NCBI GenBank assembly: GCA_019671135.1
Contig: JAHRHY010000010.1
Span: forward strand, 1,550,001 to 1,614,000
Length of the DNA: 64,000 bases
Direction: 5' to 3'
DNA from: Linnemannia hyalina
Lineage: Eukaryota > Mortierellomycota > Mortierellomycetes > Mortierellales > Mortierellaceae
Shown here piece by piece: positions 1 to 9,425 of the stretch. Under the pieces are notes generated by a model, which did no database searches, was not told the origin of the DNA, and worked only from the letters and a program-made list of their open reading frames with translations. Each line of letters opens with the position of its first letter. The first letter of the stretch is position 1. The translations under genes and the position numbers were made by a program.

Positions 1-1837
1 CTGCCGGCTGAGCAAATGCTCTGAATTAAACTATAACGATTCTGTTTTAAGTCTGGATGCTGAACATGGCCATAGAAAACAACGGTTGGAAAAAGCAAAC
101 CCGTTAAATGAAGAAGAAAAAGGGGTTGTAAACAAGAGTTAGCCCTCTATTGATGTGGATCTAGCCACAATAACAGTACTAGCATGACTCGCAAAAAAGG
201 TTTGCGTTCTGATACGACCTCCTCACCTTCTTCGCATGAATTAGAAAAGTGTTTATTGGGTTGTAAACAAGAGGTAACCCTCACGCATTGGGCGCCAAGT
301 TACAAGACGAAAGGAGAAACTCAAATGGAGACTGACCGTATCTCTTTTAATAAACGATCCAAACGAAGCATTAAACCAACAGCAGACTGGGGACATTCAG
401 AATTGGCAACAACTTCTACCCACAACCTTAATTGGTCCACGCTCTGGAGTGTTAGCACATTTCTTTCAGTCCAAGACCGACGAAGAATAATTAAAAGTCG
501 AGAAAGAAACTAAATTGAGAGCATGTAAAAAACGAAACAGGAAAGAGACCGACTCAAGCAATAAAATGGTCATGGCATTCGCAATGTTTTTGGGCTAATG
601 GTACGCAGACAGTTTCGAGGGAAGGGGAGAGGGAGGGAAGTAAAAGCATGGCATAGAGTACACAACCATTATATGTTTGTTACGAAAGCATTGGTATAAG
701 AGAGAGAGGGAGAGAATGAAAAATGAAGGGACGAACATCATTAGTGTAATACCATTTCAGTTTGCGGACCCTTCATTCATTGGTGCAACACACAACAACA
801 ACAACAACAAAAACAAACGAACAGGTATTCGCGCAAAGCAAGATCTCATCTATTTTTTCTTCTCTCTTTCATCCTTCTTCTCTTGGACGCCTCTTCCACA
901 AAACACACATCACGAGAGAAGCTCAATGGAGTGCCATTGAGGACGAGTGTAATAAAAATGAGCAATAGAAGAACAAAGGTCGACGGGGATGGAAGAGTGA
1001 GACAAAAAGTGGAGGCGAGCCATCAGCTGAGTGAACTTTAAAATATTGGCTTGATCGGGGTCAGTTCATCTCGATTTTGCGAGTGGTCCCGATGCTCACA
1101 ACTCTCCTTCTCCACACCACCAACCTTTTCCTCCCCGTCTTCTAAATGTACAGTACAGTACATGTACTTATTGTACCTCTGCATCGGTACGCTCTCTAAC
1201 CAGCTCATTTGTCTCTGCTTGTTCTTCCTTCACCGCCCAATTTTCTTGTTTGGGCTAAGAACGGGCTGACGTTACATGTGTTTGCGTTTAATCTTATGAC
1301 CATAGCCGCCATCCATTTCGACTGTCCTTATTGATCCGAGCAGAGGCTGCCCAGGACTTAAAGAAAAATATGATAGGAAGGGAGACAGTCTGTCGCGTCT
1401 GTTGTCTGTTCCGTATCAAGGTTTCTTTTTCGATTTTGTAATTGGGTGTACGAAATGGATGTGGAGGAAGGACAGGGCCTTTTTTTCTCTGCAGAGTGAG
1501 AGAAAAATGAACGTGTTCATTGGCCTGCAGGTTCGTTCGAGACTCATTTGACCCACGGCTCTCGATTCGCAAGCAAGGATCACCTCTCTCTTCTTCCTTT
1601 TATTATGTTCCTTTGGCACCCATCTTTTTTCTAATCCTACAAGTAGCGGGGGGACAACTACCAGGAACACGCGCTGAAATGACTGATTGTCGTTATCGAA
1701 AAGGCCATCCCTTGGTGTTGTCCTTTGGTATAGGACGCTGAAAATATCAAGGAGTACATGTCAATGGCATCCAGGAAGAAAGAGATATCTTGATCTTTTT
1801 CGGTATCTTTCTCTTCTCCTGTGTCATTGCTCCTCCT

Positions 1838-1910
1838 TAGTCTCGCGGCCATCCCCTCCCAAAGAATTGGATTCCAACCCACGCAAAGGGAGGGGATCGC
1901 CGCGAGACTA
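1838..1910. repeat. Foldback hairpin in repeat copy 1
   Basis: Arms of 23 bases at 1838-1860 and 1888-1910 are inverted complements with one mismatch, separated by a 27-base loop. They read TAGTCTCGCGGCCATCCCC and onward. The same hairpin is in copy 2 at 19777-19849. It lies about 60 bases upstream of the TATA box. It could be a small foldback element or a regulatory or terminator hairpin. Confidence 0.7.
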
Positions 1911-1971
1911 GCTCCTCCTAACATTTTTCTGCATGAACATGTAAGTCGATATGACCCATGAACGAAAATGG

Positions 1972-1977
1972 TATAAA
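1972..1977 (+). promoter_or_regulatory. TATA box upstream of tube-like pseudogene, copy 1
   Basis: TATAAA in the context GGTATAAAGTAC, about 180 bases before the leader ATG at 2152. The intervening stretch is C/T/A-rich, as fungal 5' UTRs often are. Inferred to be the core promoter of the leader-exon gene. Confidence 0.4.
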
Positions 1978-2151
1978 GTACACTTCTTGTCTCTGTTCAA
2001 TCCCACCACAGCTAACTTCTTCACTCGCCACCAATCACACACCTACCATAAACCAAGGAGTCATCTCATTTCCAACAAGACATCTCAACCAAACCCTTAC
2101 TGGCTTACCACCCTCATAGCATTCCGTTCTCAATACCCTCCTTTCCAAGAG

Positions 2152-2687
2152 ATGCACTTCGCCAAAGCCTCCAGCTCACTCTCCTTTGTGGCTATCACGA
2201 TCTTTCTCTACTCACTGGTAGGTATTGTCAATCTCCTCGGCAAGCATATGCTGCCACACCATCGCACAACTATAGCCGAGGTGTAACTCCACGCATAGAG
2301 TCTAACAGCAATTTTCTACAATGAAACAGATACATGTAGCTACGTCTGAAAATGCGTCTGTTTATACCCTATCGGTTTGTGGTCAGCGCTGGTAGAGAAA
2401 AGACGGTATGCTCGAGTGTTTCTGGCTTGGAACAGTCAGTTGAAGTATTAGAATATAAGGATGGCATGGGCGGAAGGTATCAGATGCCTGGACAAGCTCA
2501 ACCGCTGTACATCACGCATAAGCGTTGCGTGGCGCTGAAAAATAGTCAACTGTAGAGCTGGCTGACATCGATCTTGCTCAACCAAGTTGACAAAAAGACA
2601 TTTCGATCTCCTTGACCAAAGAAGCAACAAAGGAACTGATCGTCACGTGTACTTTAAACAATGCGTTTCCAACCAAGCTTTCAGCAC
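2152..2687 (+). pseudogene. Contractile-tail/eCIS inner-tube-like protein, truncated copy 1
   Basis: Exon 1 (2152-2217) encodes a 22-residue hydrophobic leader, MHFAKASSSLSFVAITIFLY plus SL. A GT...TAG intron of 122 bases (2218-2339) restores the frame into a body that starts LRLKMRLFIPYRFVVSAG. The body continues with SVSGLEQSVEVLEYKDG and a MPGQ segment, the order found in T4 gp19-family tube proteins of phage tails and injection particles. A TAG stop (2553-2555) interrupts it. A one-base loss near 2592-2597 shifts the frame, and the homology ends at 2687 where LINE sequence begins. Copy 1 has His where copy 2 and the family have Leu in the IT(L)KR segment. The exon/intron model is inferred. 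The tube homology rests on motif order recognised by eye. Confidence 0.72.
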
Positions 2688-2927
2688 TGATTTCAACAAA
2701 TTTTCCTCAAGTTCCCAGCTCTGCATCGATCCTTCATGGGCATCGACACAGCATCTGGAATCACCCCACTCACAGTGTCATCCTCATCTACTTTCTCCCC
2801 CGAAATACACATTCCTCATCTCAACACACTCAAAAAAAGGTTACCACGAACGTATTCCGGCAGTCATCAACCCCCTTCCATCGGAAACCAACACCCTACC
2901 TGCCTCAAAACCACCTACCACACCAAC

Positions 2928-4167
2928 ATGCCCGGACAACAACATCAACAACAATTACGCGGCATCAAGCAGCCGAGCGGCAGCGTCCAATACCTGCCAC
3001 GCTCGAAAGATGAAGATATGACGTCTGGAGAAGCCCACGAGGGCGTCAACAGCGCAGCACTCACCCCCCCCAACAGCTCGGACGACCAGCAATCGCAAGC
3101 AAAAGAGATGGAGAAAATCATCTTCGACACCGGCATCCAGGAGTTCATCCTCAAAGCGGCTGACTTTTGGACCGACGACCCCGGAGCCACCGGAGACATT
3201 CTCAACGATTTGACCTACAAACTGGGAGGACTGGTTACTCTCATCGGCAACCCCATTATCCATTACCTCCAAATCGACAGCCAAACCACCGAGAAGTATC
3301 TCTCCGTCAAGCTCAGCGACGAGCACTCAAAGAACTATCTCTTCGACTTAGCCTTCAACAAACCAACAGAGGCAACAATCCCCGACGCAAACGATAAAAG
3401 CTCCGAAATGGCTCACAACAATGGCGACAAGGATCTCGGTAACTCCGACAGAAAGACCGACCTTCAAATCGCCGAGAACAGAGGTTGACAGATCGAGATC
3501 TCCTCTCTCATGAGCAACACCACCAAGGCCAAGATCGAAGACCTGTTCAACCCCAAGGGAAAGGTTGAACACATGCGCCTCTCACCCAACAAGTACGGAG
3601 GATTATTGACCGCGACGGTGACCCTCGACAACGATAGCCTGGTCAAGGATTTTCAGCAAAGACAACAGGCAGTGGTATTCATTGGGACGGACTCAGGCCG
3701 CATCACTAGACAACAGTACCTTCCACAAGGATTTGGTCCGCAAGCTCACCAACCTGCCAAGAGGCACAACCCCGCTAATGCTGAAAGGTTTGTGCGAGAT
3801 AGTGAACAATTATTCCGTGACAATCCCGTTTCACCGCAACTCCACTTTCAAAGAAAGAGAGGCGTTTTTTTCGTTCACAACTCAAGAGACGTTCGATAAG
3901 CTGACAAGCAAGGAGTATTTCATTAATGAAACAGATCCAAGGATGACCTGGGTGGACGTGGAAACAAAATTATGTAACGAGCGTGGACCGCCCAAATACC
4001 TGATCGCAGCATGCCCCGAGATGACCGCGCGTAAAGAATACCGCGCGCGAAACATCGCGAAGTCGCACCCACCAAGAGCGCCTGCTCCCCCGACTACTAA
4101 CAAAAACCGCAACAATGGCCCCGTGCCCAAAGTGCAAACCTTTTCTCAACCAGCTCAAGTAGGCCCG
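2928..4167 (+). pseudogene. LINE ORF1-like protein, N-terminal part
   Basis: Starts MPGQQHQQQLRGIKQPSG, following a C/A-rich leader. The frame is open to an in-frame TGA at 3486-3488 and continues in the same frame to about 3680. A frameshift then moves it to the frame that reads through FTTQETFDKLTSKEYF to a proline/lysine-rich stretch cut by the DIRS element at 4168. It has no domain I can name. ORF1 identity is inferred from its position upstream of the endonuclease and its basic, low-complexity end. Confidence 0.5.
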
Positions 4168-4306
4168 ATTATCCGTCGGGCCAGGACCATATATGTGTTA
4201 TCTTCTTTTATTGTATAAAATGCGAAAATCCAGAAAACTAAACGAAAGTGAAAAGAGAAAAAATGAAATAAGTTCTGCTCAGGCACCAGATCTGTCCCTT
4301 ATCTTC
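4168..4306 (+). repeat. DIRS left inverted terminal repeat
   Basis: Begins ATTATCCGTCGGGCCAGGAC and is matched in reverse complement by 7716 to about 7862. The outer few bases differ slightly (CCGTCGGG versus CCGAGGG). Confidence 0.85.
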
Positions 4307-4366
4307 TTTTGTTTCGCCAGGGACATTGCCCGCATCATCAGAGTTCACCCTTCTCAGCAGGTCCCC

Positions 4367-5365
4367 ATGGAACAACCCTCTCCTTCACCGTCCTCCTCTC
4401 CCTCTTCCTCACCCCCACTCGACCACCCACTCGATCCCAAGGATGCAGAGATCCTCTTCCTCAGCCAAAGGCTGGACCGCATGGAACGCTTTATGGCAGA
4501 TCGCCTTCGCCAGGGCTCCGATCCCGCGATCACAACTCAAGCTCCACTTCAACACTACCGCCCCTCAGACGTGGATGTCATGGGATGCCCCAGCATCAAA
4601 CCAGCAACGCCTATCGAGTTTTTCACCAAACCAACAAAGAGCGACACCGAACTTAAGGAAGTCATTCGAGGCTTTCCCAAGAACGTTCACATGGACCAAT
4701 ATAAAGCACCCAAGGTCCCATACGTCGTCTCCAACAACCTCGACTTCAATAGGAAGCATGATTCACAGATCCGCGAGTTTCAGGAGCGATGCACCGAGCT
4801 CACACGCCCCGTGGATTACTTCTATCACCAATTCCGACAGCTTCAGGAGATCGACCCTGAACATCTCAAGCCAGACCAGATTCTGGACCTTTCCGTCAGG
4901 TTTGCAGTCCTTATGCGCCAACACCTGGGCGGAATGGCTGTTAAGATGCACGAGACCCGCATGGCTAACGTTCGCGAAGCCGCAGGAGCACACTTCGAGG
5001 ACGACGCTCTCAACATGTTCGACCCACAGTCCTTCTACGACCATACTAAGTCTATCCTCACCCTACAGACATACTTTAAGAGCAAGACGGGAACCGACAA
5101 CCGCCGAGACAAAGGCGGCAACAACAACAACAACAATAGTCACGGCAATGGCCGACATAACTCCGACAAAAATTGGAACAACAACAACCAGGACCGCCGC
5201 TCACAGAGCCGCTCAGGTCGGGATTTCAATAACAGCAACCGTTCCTCCTCTTCTTTTCAGAGGGACTCCGGAAACCAAAGGTGGAACAGCCAACAGCGCG
5301 GACGAAGCACCTCCTGCAGGAACGACAGATCCCCAAGGTCGGAGGGCGGCTCAAAGGATTCTTAG
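4367..5365 (+). CDS. DIRS gag-like protein
   Basis: 332 residues from the ATG at 4367, which follows a pyrimidine-rich stretch. The frame is open further upstream, but that part lies inside the terminal repeat. It has a Pro/Ser-rich N-terminus, a helical middle (FLSQRLDRMERFMADRLRQG; YFYHQFRQLQEIDPEHLKPD) and a C-terminal tail rich in Asn, Arg, Ser and Gly such as GNGRHNSDKNWNNNNQDRRS. There is no zinc knuckle. Position before pol and the basic, nucleic-acid-binding-type tail fit a DIRS gag. It overlaps the pol frame by about 85 bases in another frame. Intact as read. Confidence 0.7.
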   Translation: MEQPSPSPSSSPSSSPPLDHPLDPKDAEILFLSQRLDRMERFMADRLRQGSDPAITTQAPLQHYRPSDVDVMGCPSIKPATPIEFFTKPTKSDTELKEVIRGFPKNVHMDQYKAPKVPYVVSNNLDFNRKHDSQIREFQERCTELTRPVDYFYHQFRQLQEIDPEHLKPDQILDLSVRFAVLMRQHLGGMAVKMHETRMANVREAAGAHFEDDALNMFDPQSFYDHTKSILTLQTYFKSKTGTDNRRDKGGNNNNNNSHGNGRHNSDKNWNNNNQDRRSQSRSGRDFNNSNRSSSSFQRDSGNQRWNSQQRGRSTSCRNDRSPRSEGGSKDS

Positions 5366-7263
5366 GAGCCTGGAAGAGCATTACCCAAGAGTCCCCCATC
5401 CTCGACATTATCAAGGACGGCTACAGGATCCCCTTCGAGTCGCCACCACCAACATCGACCTCGCATCCCCCGCCACACCCAATGTCGGAGGAAGCAATGG
5501 CGAGCATCGACAAAGAAGTGTCCGATTTGCTGAGCAAGAATGCGATCGAGCCCAGCACTGGACCCGGTTTTTCAAGCCAGTTGTTCGTGATTCCGAAGAA
5601 GACAGGAGAACTACGCCCGGTGTTGAACCTGCGTCGCTTGAATCAGTATCTGCCGATCCGACCTTTCAAAATGGAGACTATCTCTCAGGTAGTTCACCTA
5701 ATAAAAAGGAACGATTTTCTTACCAGTATCGATTTAAGAGATGCATTTCTACACGTGCCCATTCACCCTTCTTCCCGGCGTTACCTACAATTTCAATGGC
5801 GAGGCAAACTGTACCAGTTCAAAGTGCTCCCGTTCGGTCTATCTCTGGCTCCGCTCATCTTTACCAAGATTCTGAAGCCGCTACTACGGTGGGCGCGATC
5901 ACGCGGGATCAGGATATCGGCCTACTTGGACGATTTGATTATTGCAGCAGCGACCAAGGAGCTATCACAGATACACACCAAGATGGTGACGGACAAGTTA
6001 GCCAGCCTCGGTTTTCTGACAAAGGAATCCAAGTCGAGCCTGACGCCATCCCAGACACTACAACATCTGGGCTACGAGATCAACACAACGGCGATGACAT
6101 TACAGATCCCAGGAGCCAAGATCCGAGACATGAGACGCGAGGCATCCAAGTTAATCAACAAGACGACATGCACAGTACGACAGCTATCATCATTCATCGG
6201 CAAGGCGATCGCCATGACAGCAGCAGTTTTTCCGGCTCGACTCAAGGTGCAGCACCTACAAGCGGTCAAGATCAATGCACTGAAATCGGGAATACCATGG
6301 GAGGGCTCCATTACTCTGCCGACGACAGCGACCGAGGAACTGCTTTGGTGGCGCACACACCTTCAACAATGGAACGGTCTCTCATGGATAGCGGCCAATC
6401 CTCAGATCGACATCTACACGGACGCTTCCACGTCCGGGTGGGGAGTAGTAATCAACAACCGATCATACAGTGGCACCTGGCCGGCAACTCACTACCCCAG
6501 ACACATCAACTACAAGGAATTGTTGACGGTCTTCTACGCCCTTCAGAGACCACAGGTCAAGGGTCGCACAGTCAACATCATATCGGACAACATCACAACA
6601 ATCGCCTACATCAACCACTTTGGCGGAACGAGGTCGCCGGAGCTGATGAAGCTGGCGACATCAATATGGAACTGGTGCCTCAAGACCGGAACCAGGATTC
6701 GAACAACGTACGTCCCATCAGCTTTCAACCCAGCGGATGCCCCCTCCCGTCAACTGACGGGCCAACTCGAGTGGTCAATCAGTCCATCCTTTTTCGACCA
6801 CATGGACCAAAAATGGGGTCCCCATACCGTCGATCTCTTCGCATCTCCCGAAAACCACCATCTACAACAGTACATGACCTGGAAACCATCATCAGGCGCA
6901 ATAGGTCACGATGCTCTCCGACACCGATGGCAGCCCCTAGGCAACGTTTACCTTTGCCCACCTTGGAATCTCCTCCCTCTCGTCCTGGAGAAGATTCGCC
7001 AGGAGCAGATCTCAGCAACGATCGTAACACCCCACTGGCCCTCAGCAGTATGGTACCCAACGGTCAAGATGATGTCAGTCGCAGCCCCCCTTGCGATACC
7101 GCGACACCACGTGCTTCCAGCTCCAGGAAATGCCCTCGACATTCTGGCCAAGAATCCTCACTGGTCTTTAACAGCATGGCGCATAAGCGGCGCCGCCCCG
7201 AGGATGAAGGATGCGACGACCAGCCGACCATCAAGTACGCCACCATCGAGGACCATGAGATAA
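5281..7263 (+). CDS. DIRS pol: reverse transcriptase, RNase H and DAM-like methyltransferase
   Basis: A 660-residue frame. The RT begins near 5482 (MSEEAMASIDKEVSDLLSKN), with FVIPKKTGELRPVLNLRRLN, SIDLRDAFLHVPIH, LPFGLSLAPLIFTKI and the catalytic YLDD at 5923-5934. RNase H follows at about 6400-6760, with acidic residues in IYTDAST, INYKELL, ISDNIT and NPADAPSR. The last domain (about 6810-7160) reads WGPHTVDLFASPEN and later YLCPPW. These positions match the DxFAS and NPPY-type motifs of phage-like N6-adenine methyltransferases carried by DIRS elements; CPPW in place of a DPPY/NPPY motif may mean reduced activity. The RT type (LDD-type box, SLAPLIFTK) is DIRS rather than Gypsy. No internal stop. 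The true start may lie in the overlap with gag. Confidence 0.85.
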   Translation: MEQPTARTKHLLQERQIPKVGGRLKGFLGAWKSITQESPILDIIKDGYRIPFESPPPTSTSHPPPHPMSEEAMASIDKEVSDLLSKNAIEPSTGPGFSSQLFVIPKKTGELRPVLNLRRLNQYLPIRPFKMETISQVVHLIKRNDFLTSIDLRDAFLHVPIHPSSRRYLQFQWRGKLYQFKVLPFGLSLAPLIFTKILKPLLRWARSRGIRISAYLDDLIIAAATKELSQIHTKMVTDKLASLGFLTKESKSSLTPSQTLQHLGYEINTTAMTLQIPGAKIRDMRREASKLINKTTCTVRQLSSFIGKAIAMTAAVFPARLKVQHLQAVKINALKSGIPWEGSITLPTTATEELLWWRTHLQQWNGLSWIAANPQIDIYTDASTSGWGVVINNRSYSGTWPATHYPRHINYKELLTVFYALQRPQVKGRTVNIISDNITTIAYINHFGGTRSPELMKLATSIWNWCLKTGTRIRTTYVPSAFNPADAPSRQLTGQLEWSISPSFFDHMDQKWGPHTVDLFASPENHHLQQYMTWKPSSGAIGHDALRHRWQPLGNVYLCPPWNLLPLVLEKIRQEQISATIVTPHWPSAVWYPTVKMMSVAAPLAIPRHHVLPAPGNALDILAKNPHWSLTAWRISGAAPRMKDATTSRPSSTPPSRTMR

Positions 7264-7560
7264 TGGTCCCACATCACAAGGAGGAATTGGTCCCCCATCG
7301 ACCTCTCATTTGCGACGTCCGCTTCCCCAAGACAACTGTCACCAGTCAAACGATCAGCAGCCACATCGCCGCGATCACCGACCTACTCGGCCTCCCGCCG
7401 AACAAGACTCGACCCAAAGCCCGCGCGATCGGCCCTACAGGGGCCATCAAGAAGGGCGCCCATGTCAACGACGTGATTGTCAACAATTACTACCGCCTGA
7501 CGCGAGCAACCGCGACCAATTTGACGTCGTTGGTTTCTCTCATAACTTCTGCTCTGGATC
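7164..7560 (+). pseudogene. DIRS tyrosine recombinase, C-terminal remnant
   Basis: The frame continuing past the pol stop reads SQTISSHIAAITDLLGLPPN, then RPKARAIGPTGAIKKGAHVN, then NNYYRLTRATATNLTSL. This resembles the last part of DIRS recombinases: a helix, the HxxR-equivalent PKAR segment and the tail around the catalytic Tyr. A stretch normally found between the VND and YYRL segments (the H/N-W box) and the N-terminal half of the enzyme are missing, which suggests internal deletion. The reading frame then runs into the junction repeat. The assignment is inference from position and local similarity. Confidence 0.45.
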
Positions 7561-7653
7561 CACATATATGGTCCTGGCCCTCGGATAATAGGCTTGAGCC
7601 TTCATATCTTCGGCTCCGCTAGATATTATCCGTCGGGCCAGGACCATATATGT
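7561..7653 (+). repeat. DIRS internal complementary region (circle-junction copy)
   Basis: 7561-7624 duplicates the right terminus (7825-7888). Without a spacer, 7625-7653 duplicates the first 29 bases of the left terminus (4168-4196). The order right end then left end is that of a closed circle, the architecture described for DIRS-1. Confidence 0.85.
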
Positions 7654-7715
7654 CCCGCCCTTGGATTTTTTGTTTTCCCACCCTTTTTTGTCTCCTGGCA
7701 CCTGGCTCACACCAC

Positions 7716-7888
7716 GAAGATAAGGGACAGATCTGGTGCCTGAGCAGAACTTATTTCATTTTTTCTCTTTTCACTTTCGTTTAGTTTTCTGGATTTTCGC
7801 ATTTTATACAATAAAAGAAGATAACACATATATGGTCCTGGCCCTCGGATAATAGGCTTGAGCCTTCATATCTTCGGCTCCGCTAGAT
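7716..7888 (-). repeat. DIRS right inverted terminal repeat plus terminal extension
   Basis: 7716 to about 7862 is the reverse complement of the left terminus. The additional 7863-7888 ends CTTCGGCTCCGCTAGAT and is absent from the left end, but is present in the internal junction copy at 7561-7624. Confidence 0.85.
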
Positions 7889-8528
7889 ACATACAGCGCC
7901 CAGGTGAAACAAGGGCTCCAGAACACAGGCAAACAAACCAAGGGAACCCAGCCGGCCCAGGTAAGTGGAAATGATCAGCAGCCCAGTTACAACAACTTGC
8001 TACTAATGATCCAAAATCAGGGCGCAATTATTAACGAGATGCAAGAACAAAATAAAATGCGCGTCGCAGCAGAGAACAGAGCAAAACAATCAGAAGAGGC
8101 GAAAGAAACACAAATGACAGCGCTGGAGGACAGAATCGGACAGGCTGTTGCAAAAGCAGTGACAACAGCGGTAGCGTTAACGGTGGCTATTGCAATGGAG
8201 AAATAAAAAATTCAGATGCAAAACGAAATGTATTGTGCATTTAAGATGATGAAAGAAAACATGGCCCCAGAAAAAGGGAGCGAGGCAAGAGAAGAAGGCA
8301 AACGAAGAAAACAACCCCTAAGGACGTCAGCAACAGCTGTCGCAGACATGCAATTAAAAGAAACACAAAGTGAAAACAGCGCGATGTTTGATTCGTTCCA
8401 CAACTTCAGAGATGGCATATCACAAATGAGCCACATCGGGTATGGAGACGAAAGTGATAGCGCAAAAAAGAAAGAAAGGGTGCCAGACTCAAGCAGCAAT
8501 CAACAAACAACATCTCATTCCGTGTAAC
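7889..8528 (+). pseudogene. LINE ORF1-like protein, C-terminal coiled-coil part
   Basis: From about 7904 the frame reads a Gln/Glu-rich helical segment containing IINEMQEQNKMRVAAENRAK and TALEDRIGQAVAKAV, which looks like a coiled coil. A TAA ends that frame near 8206. A second overlapping frame (8216-8527) continues with another charged, helical stretch. It is interpreted as the distal half of the ORF1 interrupted by the DIRS element, with at least one frameshift or stop. No RNA-binding motif is recognisable. Confidence 0.45.
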
Positions 8529-8540
8529 GACTGATACAGC

Positions 8541-9425
8541 GGACTTTACATGGAAGTTGCGCATTGCATTACTCAGTGTGCAAGGGGGGAGAAGTGATGG
8601 ATACTTTAAAGGATTGGCAGATTGGGGATCCCAAGTTGGTTTTTTTGACATAATTGCGTGTCAAGAAACAAAACTACATGCAAACATGAAAACAAAATAC
8701 CTTTTATTTTTAACAAGAACCAAGCCAATATTAGGGCCACTGGGCAAGCGCAAGCACAGTGGCTTTGGGCTCTGGAGTAGCGTTCCTAGTGAACGACACC
8801 TGGAACAGAAATATAATAAGAAAAATGACACACAAAGGGCGAGGCATTTCCTTGGATTTTGGATTTCGCTTGGGAGCCCACATACGAATAGTGAACTGCT
8901 ATGTGCCAGCGCGAAAAAGCAGCAAAGAGGATAAAAAGAATTTAAAGAGCTGCTTGAGAGGGTGCTTGAAGAGATTCAAGATGGAGATAAGAGAGACATG
9001 GAAACGGTCGTGTGCGGGGACTTTAATGGCGTGGTGAACCCAGCACGCGACCGTTCAAACGAAAACTTACAGAGTACTAACAGAGAAAATGAACTTCTGG
9101 AGTGGCTTGTTAATAATAACCAGTTCACTGACAGCTTCCGCAAGCTGTACCCCAGAAGTTCGCGCTTACTCCTTCAAAGAAACTAGTCGGTTGGACATGA
9201 TATGGCTATCACAGGGACTGACGGGAACAGGAATGATACTCTTGGAGGGTATTGTTCGTGCGGACCACAAGGTCGTTTTTGCCGAACTAGACGTGCGGAC
9301 GCTAGTTTCACCAACCCCGATTTATATTCTAGAGCAATACTATGTTCGCGAATACAAAATCAAAGTTGATGGTGCCTCTGAAGAACAATGGGCTTTATTC
9401 TCTATTCGACTTGACGAAGTGTTGT
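8541..9425 (+). pseudogene. LINE ORF2 endonuclease domain (EEP fold), frameshifted
   Basis: Read across three frames, the segment gives the ordered motifs of an apurinic/apyrimidinic-like LINE endonuclease. These are ALLSVQGGRSDGYFKGLADW then IACQETKL (8557-8680), VAFLVNDTW and IRIVNCYVPA (8780-8920), VVCGDFNGVVNPARDRS (9006-9060), SRLDMIWLS (9190-9215) and ADHKVVFAELDVR (9260-9300). The QE, GDFN and DH positions match the catalytic positions of the family. At least two frameshifts separate the pieces. The reverse transcriptase expected next is absent; the sequence switches to Gypsy at 9426. Confidence 0.78.

Larger units (their letters stand above)
1..2687. repeat. Long direct repeat, copy 1 (left end cut by window)
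   Basis: This segment recurs at 17570-20626 in the same orientation. From 1741 to the end the two copies align without gaps at a constant offset of 17,939, and by eye I found only three mismatches. Before 1741 they differ by many substitutions and small indels. The repeat ends at 2687, where LINE 5' sequence begins. It contains a hairpin, a TATA box and a tube-like pseudogene, each listed separately. The ends show no paired LTR hallmarks that I can support, so a segmental duplication is more likely than a giant LTR pair. Apart from the hairpin, I see nothing recognisable in 1-1970. Confidence 0.93.
4168..7888 (+). mobile_element. DIRS-type tyrosine-recombinase retrotransposon, defective
   Basis: A left terminus of about 139 bases (4168-4306) is repeated in inverted orientation at 7716 to about 7862. 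A right-end extension runs to 7888. Just inside the right terminus, 7561-7653 repeats the right end (7825-7888) fused directly to the left end (4168-4196). This is the internal complementary region that DIRS elements use to template a circular intermediate. Genes in order are gag, then RT-RNase H-methyltransferase, then a tyrosine-recombinase remnant. The recombinase looks largely deleted, so the copy cannot be autonomous. It lies within a LINE ORF1. Confidence 0.85.
2688..9425 (+). mobile_element. Broken non-LTR retrotransposon (LINE), interrupted by a DIRS element
   Basis: The element reads as 5' UTR (2688-2927), ORF1 (2928-4167, resuming after 7888 to about 8528) and the start of ORF2 with an apurinic-type endonuclease (about 8541-9425). 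No reverse transcriptase follows, because Gypsy sequence begins at 9426. The DIRS element (4168-7888) sits inside the ORF1 region. Several stops and frameshifts show the element is dead. The assignment rests on endonuclease motifs plus gene order. Confidence 0.7.

Noticed and set aside
1951..2286. 111-codon frame in both repeat copies as a complete gene
   Set aside because: The conserved signal begins at the internal Met (2152), and a splice donor follows the leader; the upstream part looks like 5' UTR.
4326..7622. Very long open frame (1,098 codons) overlapping the DIRS genes in a third frame
   Set aside because: Composition is that of an out-of-frame shadow of gag and pol; only its last part (from about 7164) resembles a recombinase.
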